Assembly: GCA_039817415.1 (NCBI GenBank) | Contig: JBCBVV010000014.1 | Location: 1-64,000, forward strand | Reading direction: 5' to 3' | From: JALEFZ01 sp039817415 | GTDB lineage: Bacteria; Bacteroidota; Bacteroidia; J057 | Length of the DNA stretch: 64,000 bases | Shown: piece by piece, positions 43,026 through 51,598 of the stretch | How positions within the stretch are numbered: the stretch's first letter is position 1 | Layout: each line of letters begins with the position of its first letter | The notes under the pieces: model-generated | What the model was told of the DNA's origin: nothing | Seen by the model: only the letters and a program-made list of their open reading frames with translations | The model's database searches: none | Program-made: the position numbers and the translations under genes

Positions 43026-43045
43026 GATCCGTACTTCTTCAAAGT

Positions 43046-44167
43046 ATGGAGCGATCCATAAGCCCTTACCGAGTGGTCAGTCAACTGGCAAGCCTCGGTA
43101 GCATCTTATGCAGAGAGGGTAAATTGCGTCAAGGCCTTGATACCCTTCACCTTGCCCTTAGCATGGCGGAGGAGCAAGATTTTCTACCCATCACCACCAA
43201 TATTTATGCTGCCCTTCAAGCTGCTTACCAGGATCAAAACGACTATGCCAATGCCTTGCTGTATCAAGAGCGCCTACAATTGGCCCAGTCCTACCTGCTG
43301 AATAAGGAAAAAATCAATCGAATCTCTGAGCTAGAAGTAAAGTTTGAAACGGCGCAAAAAGAAAAAGCCCTTATCGAACAAGAAAGGGAAAACCTCAAAA
43401 AGTCCCGCCAATTGGCACAAAACCAAAGGACCATCACCTTTCTCCTATCAGGTCTGATCTTATTTGGATTGCTAGGCATTTTATGGGTTCAAAGGCAACA
43501 GAACCTACGATTGGAAGCCGACAGAGAAATGGAAAAGCTCCAGCAAGAGAAGGAATGGGAACAATTGAGATCGTTTTTCCGCGGCCAAGAAGAAGAAAGA
43601 AAGCGCATAGCCAATGACCTGCACGACAGCCTTGGAGGGATGCTGTATGCCCTACGCCTCAAACTCCCAACGGAAGCACCAGGTACCTCCCTTGTCCAAC
43701 AAGCCATTGAAGAAAACAGAAGAATCATTCACGATTTGCTTCCCCCTTCCCTCACCCATGCCGGCCTTATCGAGGCCTTGGATGAATGGTGCGGCACCTT
43801 CGAAGCCAACTGGAACATTCCCATTTATTTTGATGAGGAGATCTCTTCTGATCATCATAGCCTGACACTAGAACTCGCTGCCTACAGGATTGCGCAGGAA
43901 CTTACCCATAACGCTGCCAAACACGCAGAGCCTACAGAAATCAGGTTGTCCCTATTCGAACATGAATCTGAACTCATTCTGAAGGTCACAGACAATGGAA
44001 AAGGATTCGACATGTCAGAAGTGAAAATAGATGCTTTCAAAACATTGAATTCTAGGACCCATTTGGTGAATGGGCGATATGTGATTCAATCAGAACCAAC
44101 AAAAGGAACCAGCGTGGAGGTATTCCTACCAAAGGACCGTCAACATACCACTCCCGCCAAGGCATAA
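43046..44167 (+). CDS. TPR sensor kinase, C-terminal part (HisKA_3-HATPase)
   Basis: The frame is open from 42971, directly after the A10 tract region, although the first ATG is at 43046. It continues the TPR region (LASLGSILCREGKLRQGLDTLHLALSMAEE), then a coiled coil (about residues 85-130), one membrane helix (ITFLLSGLILFGLLGILWV), the HisKA_3 motif EEERKRIANDLHDSLGGML with the phosphorylated His, and a HATPase domain with AQELTHNAAKHAEPTEI and VTDNGKGFDM. This is the common Bacteroidota TPR/NarL-type kinase layout. Expression would need a -1 frameshift from 42237-43025 or an internal start. Confidence 0.85.
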   Translation: MERSISPYRVVSQLASLGSILCREGKLRQGLDTLHLALSMAEEQDFLPITTNIYAALQAAYQDQNDYANALLYQERLQLAQSYLLNKEKINRISELEVKFETAQKEKALIEQERENLKKSRQLAQNQRTITFLLSGLILFGLLGILWVQRQQNLRLEADREMEKLQQEKEWEQLRSFFRGQEEERKRIANDLHDSLGGMLYALRLKLPTEAPGTSLVQQAIEENRRIIHDLLPPSLTHAGLIEALDEWCGTFEANWNIPIYFDEEISSDHHSLTLELAAYRIAQELTHNAAKHAEPTEIRLSLFEHESELILKVTDNGKGFDMSEVKIDAFKTLNSRTHLVNGRYVIQSEPTKGTSVEVFLPKDRQHTTPAKA

Positions 44168-44176
44168 GAGATGGCT

Positions 44177-44701
44177 CTATTCCCGTTTCAAACTGGCTTT
44201 CATCAAACTGGTAACCGCATAGCTGTTAATGGACAAGATGGTATCCTGCTCTATGACTGTGCCTCCACTTTGGCGCACCTCCTTCGTAGGACCATAAGAA
44301 ATTTCATATTCCATGTGATCTCCATGCATACATACACGGGTTTGCAGATCGGTCTGCATGCCTGAAAAATGGGTAAATAGGCAGTTCCCTATCAGATAGG
44401 AATCTAGGACAATGCTATTGTGTTCATCTATTCCATAATGCCCAATGGTATCATTGATGCTGATCAGGGAGTAAGTCCGAACATCAGGTGTATCAGAATC
44501 GGCCTTGTAGGTAATGATATAATTCCAGGAACTATCTGTAGGGGAGATTTCCAGCTTCATCGCGAATTCCGTTACCACCTGGTTCATCTGCCAAATCTGC
44601 ATTTGCCCAGTCCAGACACCTGCCCAATCTTGTGGGAAGTTTTGAGCAGCCATTTGCCCCACGGAAAGAAAAATAAAGATGTATGCGAGTATGTGTTTCA
44701 T
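44177..44701 (-). CDS. Hypothetical secreted protein
   Basis: The 174-residue protein has a signal peptide (about 1-19, ending MAAQ). The mature part looks like a small beta-barrel of the lipocalin type: DWAGVWTGQMQIW, FAMKLEISPTDSSWNYIITY and GIDEHNSIVLDSYL. I do not recognise a named family. It is 9 bp downstream of 45412-44711 in the same direction and may be in one transcript with it. Periplasmic or extracellular location is inferred. Confidence 0.7.
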   Translation of the reverse strand: MKHILAYIFIFLSVGQMAAQNFPQDWAGVWTGQMQIWQMNQVVTEFAMKLEISPTDSSWNYIITYKADSDTPDVRTYSLISINDTIGHYGIDEHNSIVLDSYLIGNCLFTHFSGMQTDLQTRVCMHGDHMEYEISYGPTKEVRQSGGTVIEQDTILSINSYAVTSLMKASLKRE

Positions 44702-44710
44702 CTGTTTGTA

Positions 44711-45412
44711 TTAGTCGCCCATCATGTAGAGGGAAGGAATCAAGCCACCAAAGTAATCTTCCTGCCCGATCTTTATCCATCCCACCAAGCCAAATTTTGT
44801 CTTGACCAGGTATTGGTCTTTGGGCATATACTCTTCTCCTTCAAATTCTGCCATGACAATCTCAATGTCATAACCTTTGGGCAAGGTCGCTACCACATTT
44901 TTCATCGCCTTGGTCTCATAGAGCTTGATGGCCCTTTTCAACTTGCCCTTTTTCCCAACATAGTAATAGGGTTGTGGGACTTCCTTGTAGGTTCCATCCT
45001 TGTAAACAAACTTCCTCCGCTGGTCAAACATGTGGTTACTGCTCCCTGAAACATAGAGGATACGCCCTTTAAAATGAAAGCCTTCGCCGCCTACACTGAA
45101 TATTCTTTTCCCATTCTGATCGAACATGAACAGCTCTGGATCGTCACTGGCTCCTGTAGTAAAGTATAGGGTAAGGGTCGTACTGGAAGAGGCTTGGTAG
45201 CTACCAAGTTTGGTTACCTCTCCATCTGGGATGGGGCTATCTAATCCCAACTTTTTATACTCAAGGTTGAAATTGGAGGGCATATACCCAAAGGTATAAG
45301 AGGGATATCCTAAATTTTTGTAGGTCAAATCGGGAAAGGTAGGCTTCATCTGAGACAGAGCAGTCGAACTTACAATCAACCCGATCAAAATGAGAGGAAA
45401 TAGTCGTTTCAT
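44711..45412 (-). CDS. Hypothetical secreted protein with possible SH3-like C-terminus
   Basis: The 233-residue protein has a signal peptide (about 1-20, ending ALSQ). Repeated YKNLGYPSYTF / YKKLGLDSPIP-like segments occur at the start of the mature part. The C-terminal 70 residues (MKNVVATLPKGYDIEIVMAEFEGEEY and YLVKTKFGLVGWIKI) resemble a bacterial SH3-like domain. The function is unknown. A second secreted hypothetical gene follows 9 bp downstream. Confidence 0.72.
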   Translation of the reverse strand: MKRLFPLILIGLIVSSTALSQMKPTFPDLTYKNLGYPSYTFGYMPSNFNLEYKKLGLDSPIPDGEVTKLGSYQASSSTTLTLYFTTGASDDPELFMFDQNGKRIFSVGGEGFHFKGRILYVSGSSNHMFDQRRKFVYKDGTYKEVPQPYYYVGKKGKLKRAIKLYETKAMKNVVATLPKGYDIEIVMAEFEGEEYMPKDQYLVKTKFGLVGWIKIGQEDYFGGLIPSLYMMGD

Positions 45413-45498
45413 AGAAAGATGCTGTTCTTCTTCCTACAATATAGAAACTTGAACAGCATTTTTTGTATTCCTCATCATAAGCTCGTTGGCTTATTGGC

Positions 45499-46419
45499 TC
45501 AAGCTTGAATCAATTGAGCCGTTTCCTTTGCTAAACCAATTCTAACAATACTCCCACTGTTGAATTGCAAAAAATCCTTCTCAATCCCGTCGCTGAAAAT
45601 AACCCCACGATTGGGCATATAGGACTCCAGGATCAATTCCTGACGAGCATCAATGAAGCCCATCGAAATATCCGTCTGAGTTCTCACACTTTTGAATGGC
45701 TCTCGTACAGCAAAGATCAATTGATCCGACCGAAGACGAGGATGGCTTCTTGCCACGCTTTTGTCAAACAGGCTCGTGATCCCGTAAGCCATGTTGAACA
45801 CCGAGCTTAACCAACCTGTAGAACCTGCTTGTGTAGACACAATGATTCCACTAGAGGAATGGTTCTCTTTTTTTCCATCAAAGGCTATGTTGTAGCGCGC
45901 TGAAATATGTGTTTCCGCTCCAATAAATAAGTCGTTAAATGCCAATAAGCGCTGACCGTCGTTCAATCGAGCTTCGGCAAAATTGACCTGTTTGGAAGAA
46001 GCTACTCCCTCTACCACCTGATCGATAGCCGTGATGGCACTCTCTGGACGAAAGGGCAACAGCACCCCGTCATAGCTGTTGGGATCCGGATTCACAGCTA
46101 CGATGGGAACTCCATTGGCATACTTCGCGGTATTGGCTACCAATCCATCCTGCCCGATAACAATGATGATATTATTGGGAGAGAAGATATAATTGGGCAG
46201 GTGGCTACGATACAGAATCTTATTTTTTAAGACCCTGGATAGCGCCGTTTGTAGTTTTTCCAAAGAGCGATAAAAAGTATCGTGCTCCTGCTGATATTCC
46301 TCAAATCTACCTCCTGAGCGTTCGATGTAGAACTTCGCCTGGGCCTTTGTATTGAATCGCTCAATCAGAGATTCCAGACGAGTTTTTGAGCGGACGATGA
46401 TGCCATAATCTATGCTCAT
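45499..46419 (-). CDS. NAD kinase-like protein (GQDG variant)
   Basis: The 306-residue protein has the layout of NAD(+)/NADH kinases: IIIVIGQDGLVANTAKYA (about residues 83-100) in place of the usual GGDG loop, then NPDPNSYDGVLLPF, and STQAGSTGWLSSVFN (about 195-209) corresponding to the conserved STPTGSTAY-type region. Because the first Gly of GGDG is followed by Gln, activity on NAD may be altered. The gene starts 1 bp from the stop of an SPFH-domain gene and is surely in one operon with it. That pairing suggests a role at a membrane scaffold, which is inference. Confidence 0.8.
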   Translation of the reverse strand: MSIDYGIIVRSKTRLESLIERFNTKAQAKFYIERSGGRFEEYQQEHDTFYRSLEKLQTALSRVLKNKILYRSHLPNYIFSPNNIIIVIGQDGLVANTAKYANGVPIVAVNPDPNSYDGVLLPFRPESAITAIDQVVEGVASSKQVNFAEARLNDGQRLLAFNDLFIGAETHISARYNIAFDGKKENHSSSGIIVSTQAGSTGWLSSVFNMAYGITSLFDKSVARSHPRLRSDQLIFAVREPFKSVRTQTDISMGFIDARQELILESYMPNRGVIFSDGIEKDFLQFNSGSIVRIGLAKETAQLIQA

Positions 46420-46420
46420 C

Positions 46421-47431
46421 TTACTTTTTGGTTTTCATGATGGAATCCAGCAGTTCAGGTGTGATGTTGAGGTTTCCAATCTTATCCGCATTTTCAGCCA
46501 GTTGACGGAAAGCCAGGGCAATGTTAAAGCCTGCATCTTGTTTGCCGGAAAGAGCGGTCAAAATACGCCAGTCCATTTCCTGATACGGCTTAAGGGTCGT
46601 TTCTAGCACATAGCCCTTGGTTTCAGCTTCCTTGCGGTCATTTGTAGTGCGTTGTTCAATGAGCTCTGTACGCTGATTCTCGATAGAAATATCTGCATCC
46701 AGCTTCATTTCACGCAACTTTCTGCGATTCTCTGCTTGCTGGACTTCGGATTCCATCTTCTTTTCAGATATCTGCTTTTTCTTCTCCTCTACGGCAATCT
46801 CGGTATTCAGCTCTGACTCTCGAATCTTCCTTTCTTGTTCTACAGCAAAGTTTCTGCGTTCATAAATCGCCTGATCCGCTTCCTGCTGCAATTTCTCCCT
46901 TGTTTCTGTTTCAAGGGCGCGTGCCATTTCTGGAGAAGCAGATACGGATAATACATTGACCCCAAGGATATCTATGCCTAACAAGCCTACCGTTGTGGAG
47001 GCTTGAAGACCTTCATTGATCTTTTCCTCCACCACTTTTCCTGATCGTATAGCCTCTTTCAATGTAATGGAGTGCATATAGGTAGAAGTGGTCGTCTGTG
47101 CCTCGTTGATGATGCGTTGGTTGAGCTTCTCAATGTCATTTTTCTTGGATTGCCCAGAGCTGTCGACCGTGAAGTCTAGGATATCTGCCAAGGCTTTAGG
47201 ATCACGAATTCTGTAGGAAATCAATCCCTGAATAGATACATACTGATAATCCTGTGTGTTCTCGTCAAAAATAAAAGGAAGGTCATTGCTCCCCATTGGA
47301 ATGGCAACGATGGAACTGTTGGGTTCAAAATAGAAGAAGGAAAGTCCACGCCCCTCCTTTTTGACCTGCCCATTCTTGTAGTGAAGGGCGTAAGTCATGG
47401 AGTCGAATTTGATGTGCTTGATTCCAAACAT
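46421..47431 (-). CDS. SPFH/Band 7 domain protein
   Basis: The 336-residue protein has an N-terminal SPFH (stomatin/prohibitin/flotillin) domain: GLSFFYFEPNSSIVAIPMGSNDLPFIF, SIQGLISYRIRDPKALADILDF and AIRSGKVVEEKINEGLQASTTVGLLGIDILGVNVLSVSASPEMARALE (about 30-185). A long charged coiled coil (about 185-270) follows. No obvious membrane helix is visible at the N-terminus, unlike stomatin, so membrane association would be peripheral or by assembly. The NAD-kinase-like gene follows 1 bp downstream. Confidence 0.88.
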   Translation of the reverse strand: MFGIKHIKFDSMTYALHYKNGQVKKEGRGLSFFYFEPNSSIVAIPMGSNDLPFIFDENTQDYQYVSIQGLISYRIRDPKALADILDFTVDSSGQSKKNDIEKLNQRIINEAQTTTSTYMHSITLKEAIRSGKVVEEKINEGLQASTTVGLLGIDILGVNVLSVSASPEMARALETETREKLQQEADQAIYERRNFAVEQERKIRESELNTEIAVEEKKKQISEKKMESEVQQAENRRKLREMKLDADISIENQRTELIEQRTTNDRKEAETKGYVLETTLKPYQEMDWRILTALSGKQDAGFNIALAFRQLAENADKIGNLNITPELLDSIMKTKK

Positions 47432-47617
47432 GTGTGATGTGTTTTGTTGGTTAATGGGATGAAATAGCTGTGTCGATGAGACGGGATCGTATGTATTGAA
47501 TCAACATGGAAACAAAACATGGGCATTTGTGTTAATTTTACACAAATGCCCATCTAAAAGTTTCAGCTTACCTCTACTTTTTTGAATACCCAGGAATAAT
47601 CCATTCGTAAATGGCTA

Positions 47618-48787
47618 CTATTCAAAGGTTTTCAATACCTTTTCTTTTCTATCTTTGGGAGCCTTTTCTGCGATATAGTTGACCAATTGCTTGATCTTGT
47701 TCAGTTCTTTTTCGTCCCCTTCCTCGCGATAGTATTCGAATAGCTTCTTCAGGAAGGTGAGGTAGTTCATGTTCATAACATCCACTCTCCCTTGCATAGG
47801 CGAAGGCTTGAATACATAAGCGAGGTGATCTAGGTGCAGGATGTCCTGGTACAAGGCGATATTGTTGTCCAAAAACTCACCCTCAGCTCTGATCCAGCTC
47901 AATCCATGTACCTTCAAGCTATCCTCCCACCCTTCGTATCGTTGAGGTTCTACCGTAAATGCCAGTTGAAAGGGCCTTTCCCCCTGATAGGTTTTCAGGA
48001 GGTAGCGAACTACGTTTTTCCAATTGGTCTCATATTCATTGATGTCGGGCTCTTGAATAACGAAGGGAGGTATGTCCAACTTTTTGTATTCCTTTTCGGC
48101 AAATTCATCAAACAGCAGAAAATCAATATTTAGCACATGAACATCCCTTCGAATCCCTAGCGCATCCTGTAACATCCAAAGTGGATAGGTATCATTATCC
48201 CCTTGTGTTAGCAGAATGGCATCTCTTTTACAGGATTGAAGGACGTTGTAGGAATAGTTCATCAATCCCTCGGGAAAACTATTCTTGGTAAACCACTTCT
48301 GATTTACCTCCTTTCGCAGTTTGTCATCGTGGGTACTCACTGCCAGTGTAATGACATTCGGAAGAAGAGGAACAAAGTCCTGTCGCATTTCATAAGCTTT
48401 TCGAAGGTCGGCCTGCGCTTCAGTTGATACGCCACTGATCGAGCCTTTGACAAAATGGTAAACAAAGGTCCCATCAATATGCTCCTTCATCAGATCCACA
48501 ATATCTTCTCCCAATCTCAAGGCAGGCGATTCCTTTACAAAGTCTGATTTCCAATTGGCGGTACCGCGAGCGGATCGGCAAGCTCGATAATAATTGTACC
48601 AAGCATCTTCGTTTTTCATATCCTTTTGTAGGACCTCCCACCACAACTCAGCTTGCTTGACATAGTAAGTATGTGGGTAGGATTGTTTGACAAAGGAAAT
48701 CTGAGGCTCTGGTTTTACCATAGATTGGGCAAGTAGCCAAAAGGGGACCACAGCCAACAGGATAAAAAGGGTGTATGTCTTCTTCAT
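47618..48787 (-). CDS. Secreted protein similar to the soluble part of DUF2723 proteins
   Basis: The 389-residue protein has a signal peptide (about 1-20, ending LLAQ). Its core has RDAILLTQGDNDTYPLWMLQDALGIRRDVHVLNIDFLLFDEF (about 188-229). The pattern 'GDNDTYPLWxLQ...GIRxDVxVLNxxLL' is known from the C-terminal soluble domain of large DUF2723 membrane proteins (protein O-mannosyltransferase-like). Here no membrane helices are present apart from the signal, so it is a free-standing version. It may act in the periplasm; the function is unknown. Confidence 0.72.
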   Translation of the reverse strand: MKKTYTLFILLAVVPFWLLAQSMVKPEPQISFVKQSYPHTYYVKQAELWWEVLQKDMKNEDAWYNYYRACRSARGTANWKSDFVKESPALRLGEDIVDLMKEHIDGTFVYHFVKGSISGVSTEAQADLRKAYEMRQDFVPLLPNVITLAVSTHDDKLRKEVNQKWFTKNSFPEGLMNYSYNVLQSCKRDAILLTQGDNDTYPLWMLQDALGIRRDVHVLNIDFLLFDEFAEKEYKKLDIPPFVIQEPDINEYETNWKNVVRYLLKTYQGERPFQLAFTVEPQRYEGWEDSLKVHGLSWIRAEGEFLDNNIALYQDILHLDHLAYVFKPSPMQGRVDVMNMNYLTFLKKLFEYYREEGDEKELNKIKQLVNYIAEKAPKDRKEKVLKTFE

Positions 48788-49074
48788 ATCGAGTCAAAAT
48801 TAGGGAGTATGCCTGTCAGTATTGAACATGAATAAACCTTAATAGGCAGGGGGTTCAATTCTCACAGAAATCCTTTTCCTCATAATGAAAAAATATAAAG
48901 CATAACTCCTGTATATCCATGGGCAGATTCCTCCCTTATTTAGGGAATCTTTTCTTAGTTTAGGTCAGATTGATAGGAGAATAATCGAATTCGACTTCAG
49001 TTTCCATTGCTCGACTACTCTTCCATAGTTGCAAAGACTATGGGGACCATTACACAACAACTATTTTACTCGCT

Positions 49075-50739
49075 ATGCAGAAGAACTGGTGGAAAGAAAC
49101 CTTCGTGTACCAGATTTATCCTCGCTCCTTTAGGGATTCCAATGGTGATGGAATTGGAGATATCCCCGGCATTACCCAAAGCCTTGACTACCTCAAAACA
49201 CTTGGTGTTGAGACCATTTGGTTGAGTCCAATCTATAAATCCCCCAATGATGACAATGGCTACGATGTTGCGGACTACTGCGATATCATGGATGATTTTG
49301 GGACCATGGATGACTTCGATGAGATGTTAGCTGAAATGAAAAAGCGTGATATACGCCTGATCATGGACCTCGTCGTCAACCACTCCTCTGATGAACACAG
49401 ATGGTTTGAATCTGCCAAAAAATCCAAGCTCAGCCCATACAGAGATTACTATATCTGGCGAGAAGGGAAGCCTGACGGTTCTCCACCCAATAATTGGACG
49501 TCTATCTTTGGAGGTTCAGCTTGGGAATACAATGAAGCTACCAACGATTACTACCTTCATTTATTTACCAAAAAACAACCAGATCTGAACTGGGAAAATC
49601 CATTTCTCAGGCAGGAAGTCTACAAATTGATGCGATTTTGGTTGGATAAAGGCATTGATGGATACCGAATGGATGTCATTCCCTTTATCTCCAAAAGAAG
49701 AGGATTACCCGATATTCCTTTTCATGAAGATGTACCAGAGGACCTAACACAAGTCAACTGGTATGCGAATGGTCCAAGGCTTCATGAATTCCTCCATGAG
49801 ATGCACGAAAATGTCATGAAACACTATGACTGCATGACTGTGGGTGAGGGAATTGGGGTCCTTCCCCATCAGGCAAACTTATACGTTGAACCCGCACGTA
49901 GGGAGTTGGACATGATCTATCATTTTGACCACATGTTTGCGGATCGGAACTTCGAAACGGGAGGTCTGATTCCTACCCCTTGGCCCAAAATCAAAAAAAT
50001 CATCGATGACTGGGACAAAGCCCTTCCAGAAGAGAAGGGATGGAATACATTTTACCTAACCAATCACGACCAGCCTAGACCCATTTCACGATACGGAAAT
50101 GCACATTCGTACCGACACAAAACCGCTACCATGTTGGCTACCCTACTCTTTACCCAAAGAGCTACGCCCTATATGTACCAAGGCGAGGAAATCGGCATGA
50201 GCAACTTCCCCTTCACCTCAGTAGATCAATTCAATGACGTCTGGATGATCAATCAATACAATGAACGCTCCCCTCAAGGTGTAGCTGATGAGGTATTTGT
50301 GAAGCAGGCGAATGAATGGAGCCGCGACCATGCCAGAACTCCTTTTCAATGGAACGACCAGGACCAAGCCGGCTTTACAGAGGGTGAGCCTTGGATGGTA
50401 GTCAACCCCAATTACAAGGAAGTAAACGCAGAAAAGGCCGTTTCACAAGCAGGATCAATCTTCCACTTCTATCGAACTATGATTGCCCTACGCAAGATGC
50501 ATAAAGGCTTGATCTATGGGGATTTTCATGACTTGACTCCAAATCATGAGAAGGTCTACGCCTATACTCGAAAAAGCGAGCAGGGGAATTATCTTGTTAT
50601 GTTGAATGTAACAGAGCGTGTCCAAATCTTTGAATGGCCAGTAGAGAATAGCCCTAAGAGATTGCTACAAGGCAACTATGATGGTAGAAACTATGAAGGA
50701 ATATTACGGCCTTTTGAAGCCTTGATATACGAGATGTAA
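49075..50739 (+). CDS. GH13 alpha-glucosidase (oligo-1,6-glucosidase type)
   Basis: The 554-residue protein shows all GH13 conserved regions: DLVVNHSSDEHRWF (region I, about residues 102-115), GIDGYRMDVIPF with the nucleophile Asp (about 193-204), TVGEGIGV with the acid/base Glu (about 255), and LTNHDQPRPISRYGN with the third Asp (about 325). The N-terminal WWKETFVYQIYPRSFRDSNGDGIGD and the size fit oligo-1,6-glucosidase/trehalose-6-phosphate hydrolase-like enzymes. No signal peptide is seen, so it is cytoplasmic. It hydrolyses alpha-glucosidic bonds of short oligosaccharides; exact specificity is open. Confidence 0.92.
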   Translation: MQKNWWKETFVYQIYPRSFRDSNGDGIGDIPGITQSLDYLKTLGVETIWLSPIYKSPNDDNGYDVADYCDIMDDFGTMDDFDEMLAEMKKRDIRLIMDLVVNHSSDEHRWFESAKKSKLSPYRDYYIWREGKPDGSPPNNWTSIFGGSAWEYNEATNDYYLHLFTKKQPDLNWENPFLRQEVYKLMRFWLDKGIDGYRMDVIPFISKRRGLPDIPFHEDVPEDLTQVNWYANGPRLHEFLHEMHENVMKHYDCMTVGEGIGVLPHQANLYVEPARRELDMIYHFDHMFADRNFETGGLIPTPWPKIKKIIDDWDKALPEEKGWNTFYLTNHDQPRPISRYGNAHSYRHKTATMLATLLFTQRATPYMYQGEEIGMSNFPFTSVDQFNDVWMINQYNERSPQGVADEVFVKQANEWSRDHARTPFQWNDQDQAGFTEGEPWMVVNPNYKEVNAEKAVSQAGSIFHFYRTMIALRKMHKGLIYGDFHDLTPNHEKVYAYTRKSEQGNYLVMLNVTERVQIFEWPVENSPKRLLQGNYDGRNYEGILRPFEALIYEM

Positions 50740-50822
50740 TATATTTTCACGATATTCTATTAGGGTTGAGGAGCAGGAAACACTTCTTAACCCTTTTTTT
50801 ATTCACTAAAACAGCCCTACAT

Positions 50823-51533
50823 ATGAATCGATTGCTAACGACATCTGTTATCCTATTGATGTCATTTTCCTTGACCGCCCAATCTATGGCAGACCTAGCT
50901 AGTCCTTCCCTTAAGAAAAAGCCCAAACATGACCCCTATGCCATTGATTTCAACAAAGGGGATATACTCGGTGGATTTGGGACTTCCATAAGATTTGATA
51001 GGAATAGTACAGAATCAGGCCCATCTGAATTTGCTAACACCAGCGTTGGACTCGGATTGGCCTTTGAAGGGGAATACTTTGTAGCCGACAATTTTTCCAT
51101 AAGCGGCTTAGTTGGTGCCAGCAGAAATTCAAGTAGCAACTCTTCCTCAGATACTCGCTTTGTAAACAACAGAACCAACCTGACAGTTGGTGCTACTTAT
51201 TATTCTCCTAAGTGCCTGTGTGGCGATGAAGGCAACCTTTCATTGGCCCCCTTTGCTTCTGTTGGCTTAGATGCATCCTTCGGGACTTCTGGTTCAGTAG
51301 GAGACAACTTTGACAGTTTTGATAACTTTCGCGGTAGTGGCTTCCATGCAAATGCTGGCGTTATTACCCGACTAAAAGACAACTTATTCCTGAGCATGGA
51401 AACGACCATCTTTGGGGTAAACAGAGGCCAGTTTAGGGACCAAGACTCTGGTACAGTTCAATCTACCTCAACCAATATTCGAGGGGCGGTCAACAGCGGG
51501 AGCTATATCATTTCCATGAAAAGGACCTTTTAA
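50823..51533 (+). CDS. Outer-membrane beta-barrel protein (hypothetical)
   Basis: The start at 50823 is chosen because a signal peptide follows (MNRLLTTSVILLMSFSLTAQ); the upstream ATG at 50766 would add 19 residues before it. The mature protein of about 217 residues alternates polar and hydrophobic residues, with glycine-rich turns, and ends in an aromatic residue (SYIISMKRTF), as outer-membrane barrels of 8 strands do. CLCGDEGN in the middle is a short Cys-containing loop. The gene follows the GH13 gene by about 80 bp and ends in a strong terminator. Confidence 0.78.
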   Translation: MNRLLTTSVILLMSFSLTAQSMADLASPSLKKKPKHDPYAIDFNKGDILGGFGTSIRFDRNSTESGPSEFANTSVGLGLAFEGEYFVADNFSISGLVGASRNSSSNSSSDTRFVNNRTNLTVGATYYSPKCLCGDEGNLSLAPFASVGLDASFGTSGSVGDNFDSFDNFRGSGFHANAGVITRLKDNLFLSMETTIFGVNRGQFRDQDSGTVQSTSTNIRGAVNSGSYIISMKRTF

Positions 51534-51547
51534 GAGAATAAGCTAAA

Positions 51548-51579
51548 CAGAAAAAGCCCCAATATGAGGGCTTTTTCTG
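51548..51579. terminator. Intrinsic terminator between convergent genes
   Basis: CAGAAAAAGCCCC and GGGCTTTTTCTG pair around an 8-base loop, with a T-run on one side and an A-run on the other. It lies between stop codons at 51533 (plus) and 51599 (minus) and can work in both directions. Confidence 0.85.
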
Positions 51580-51598
51580 TATCTCTGCCATGTTTCTC

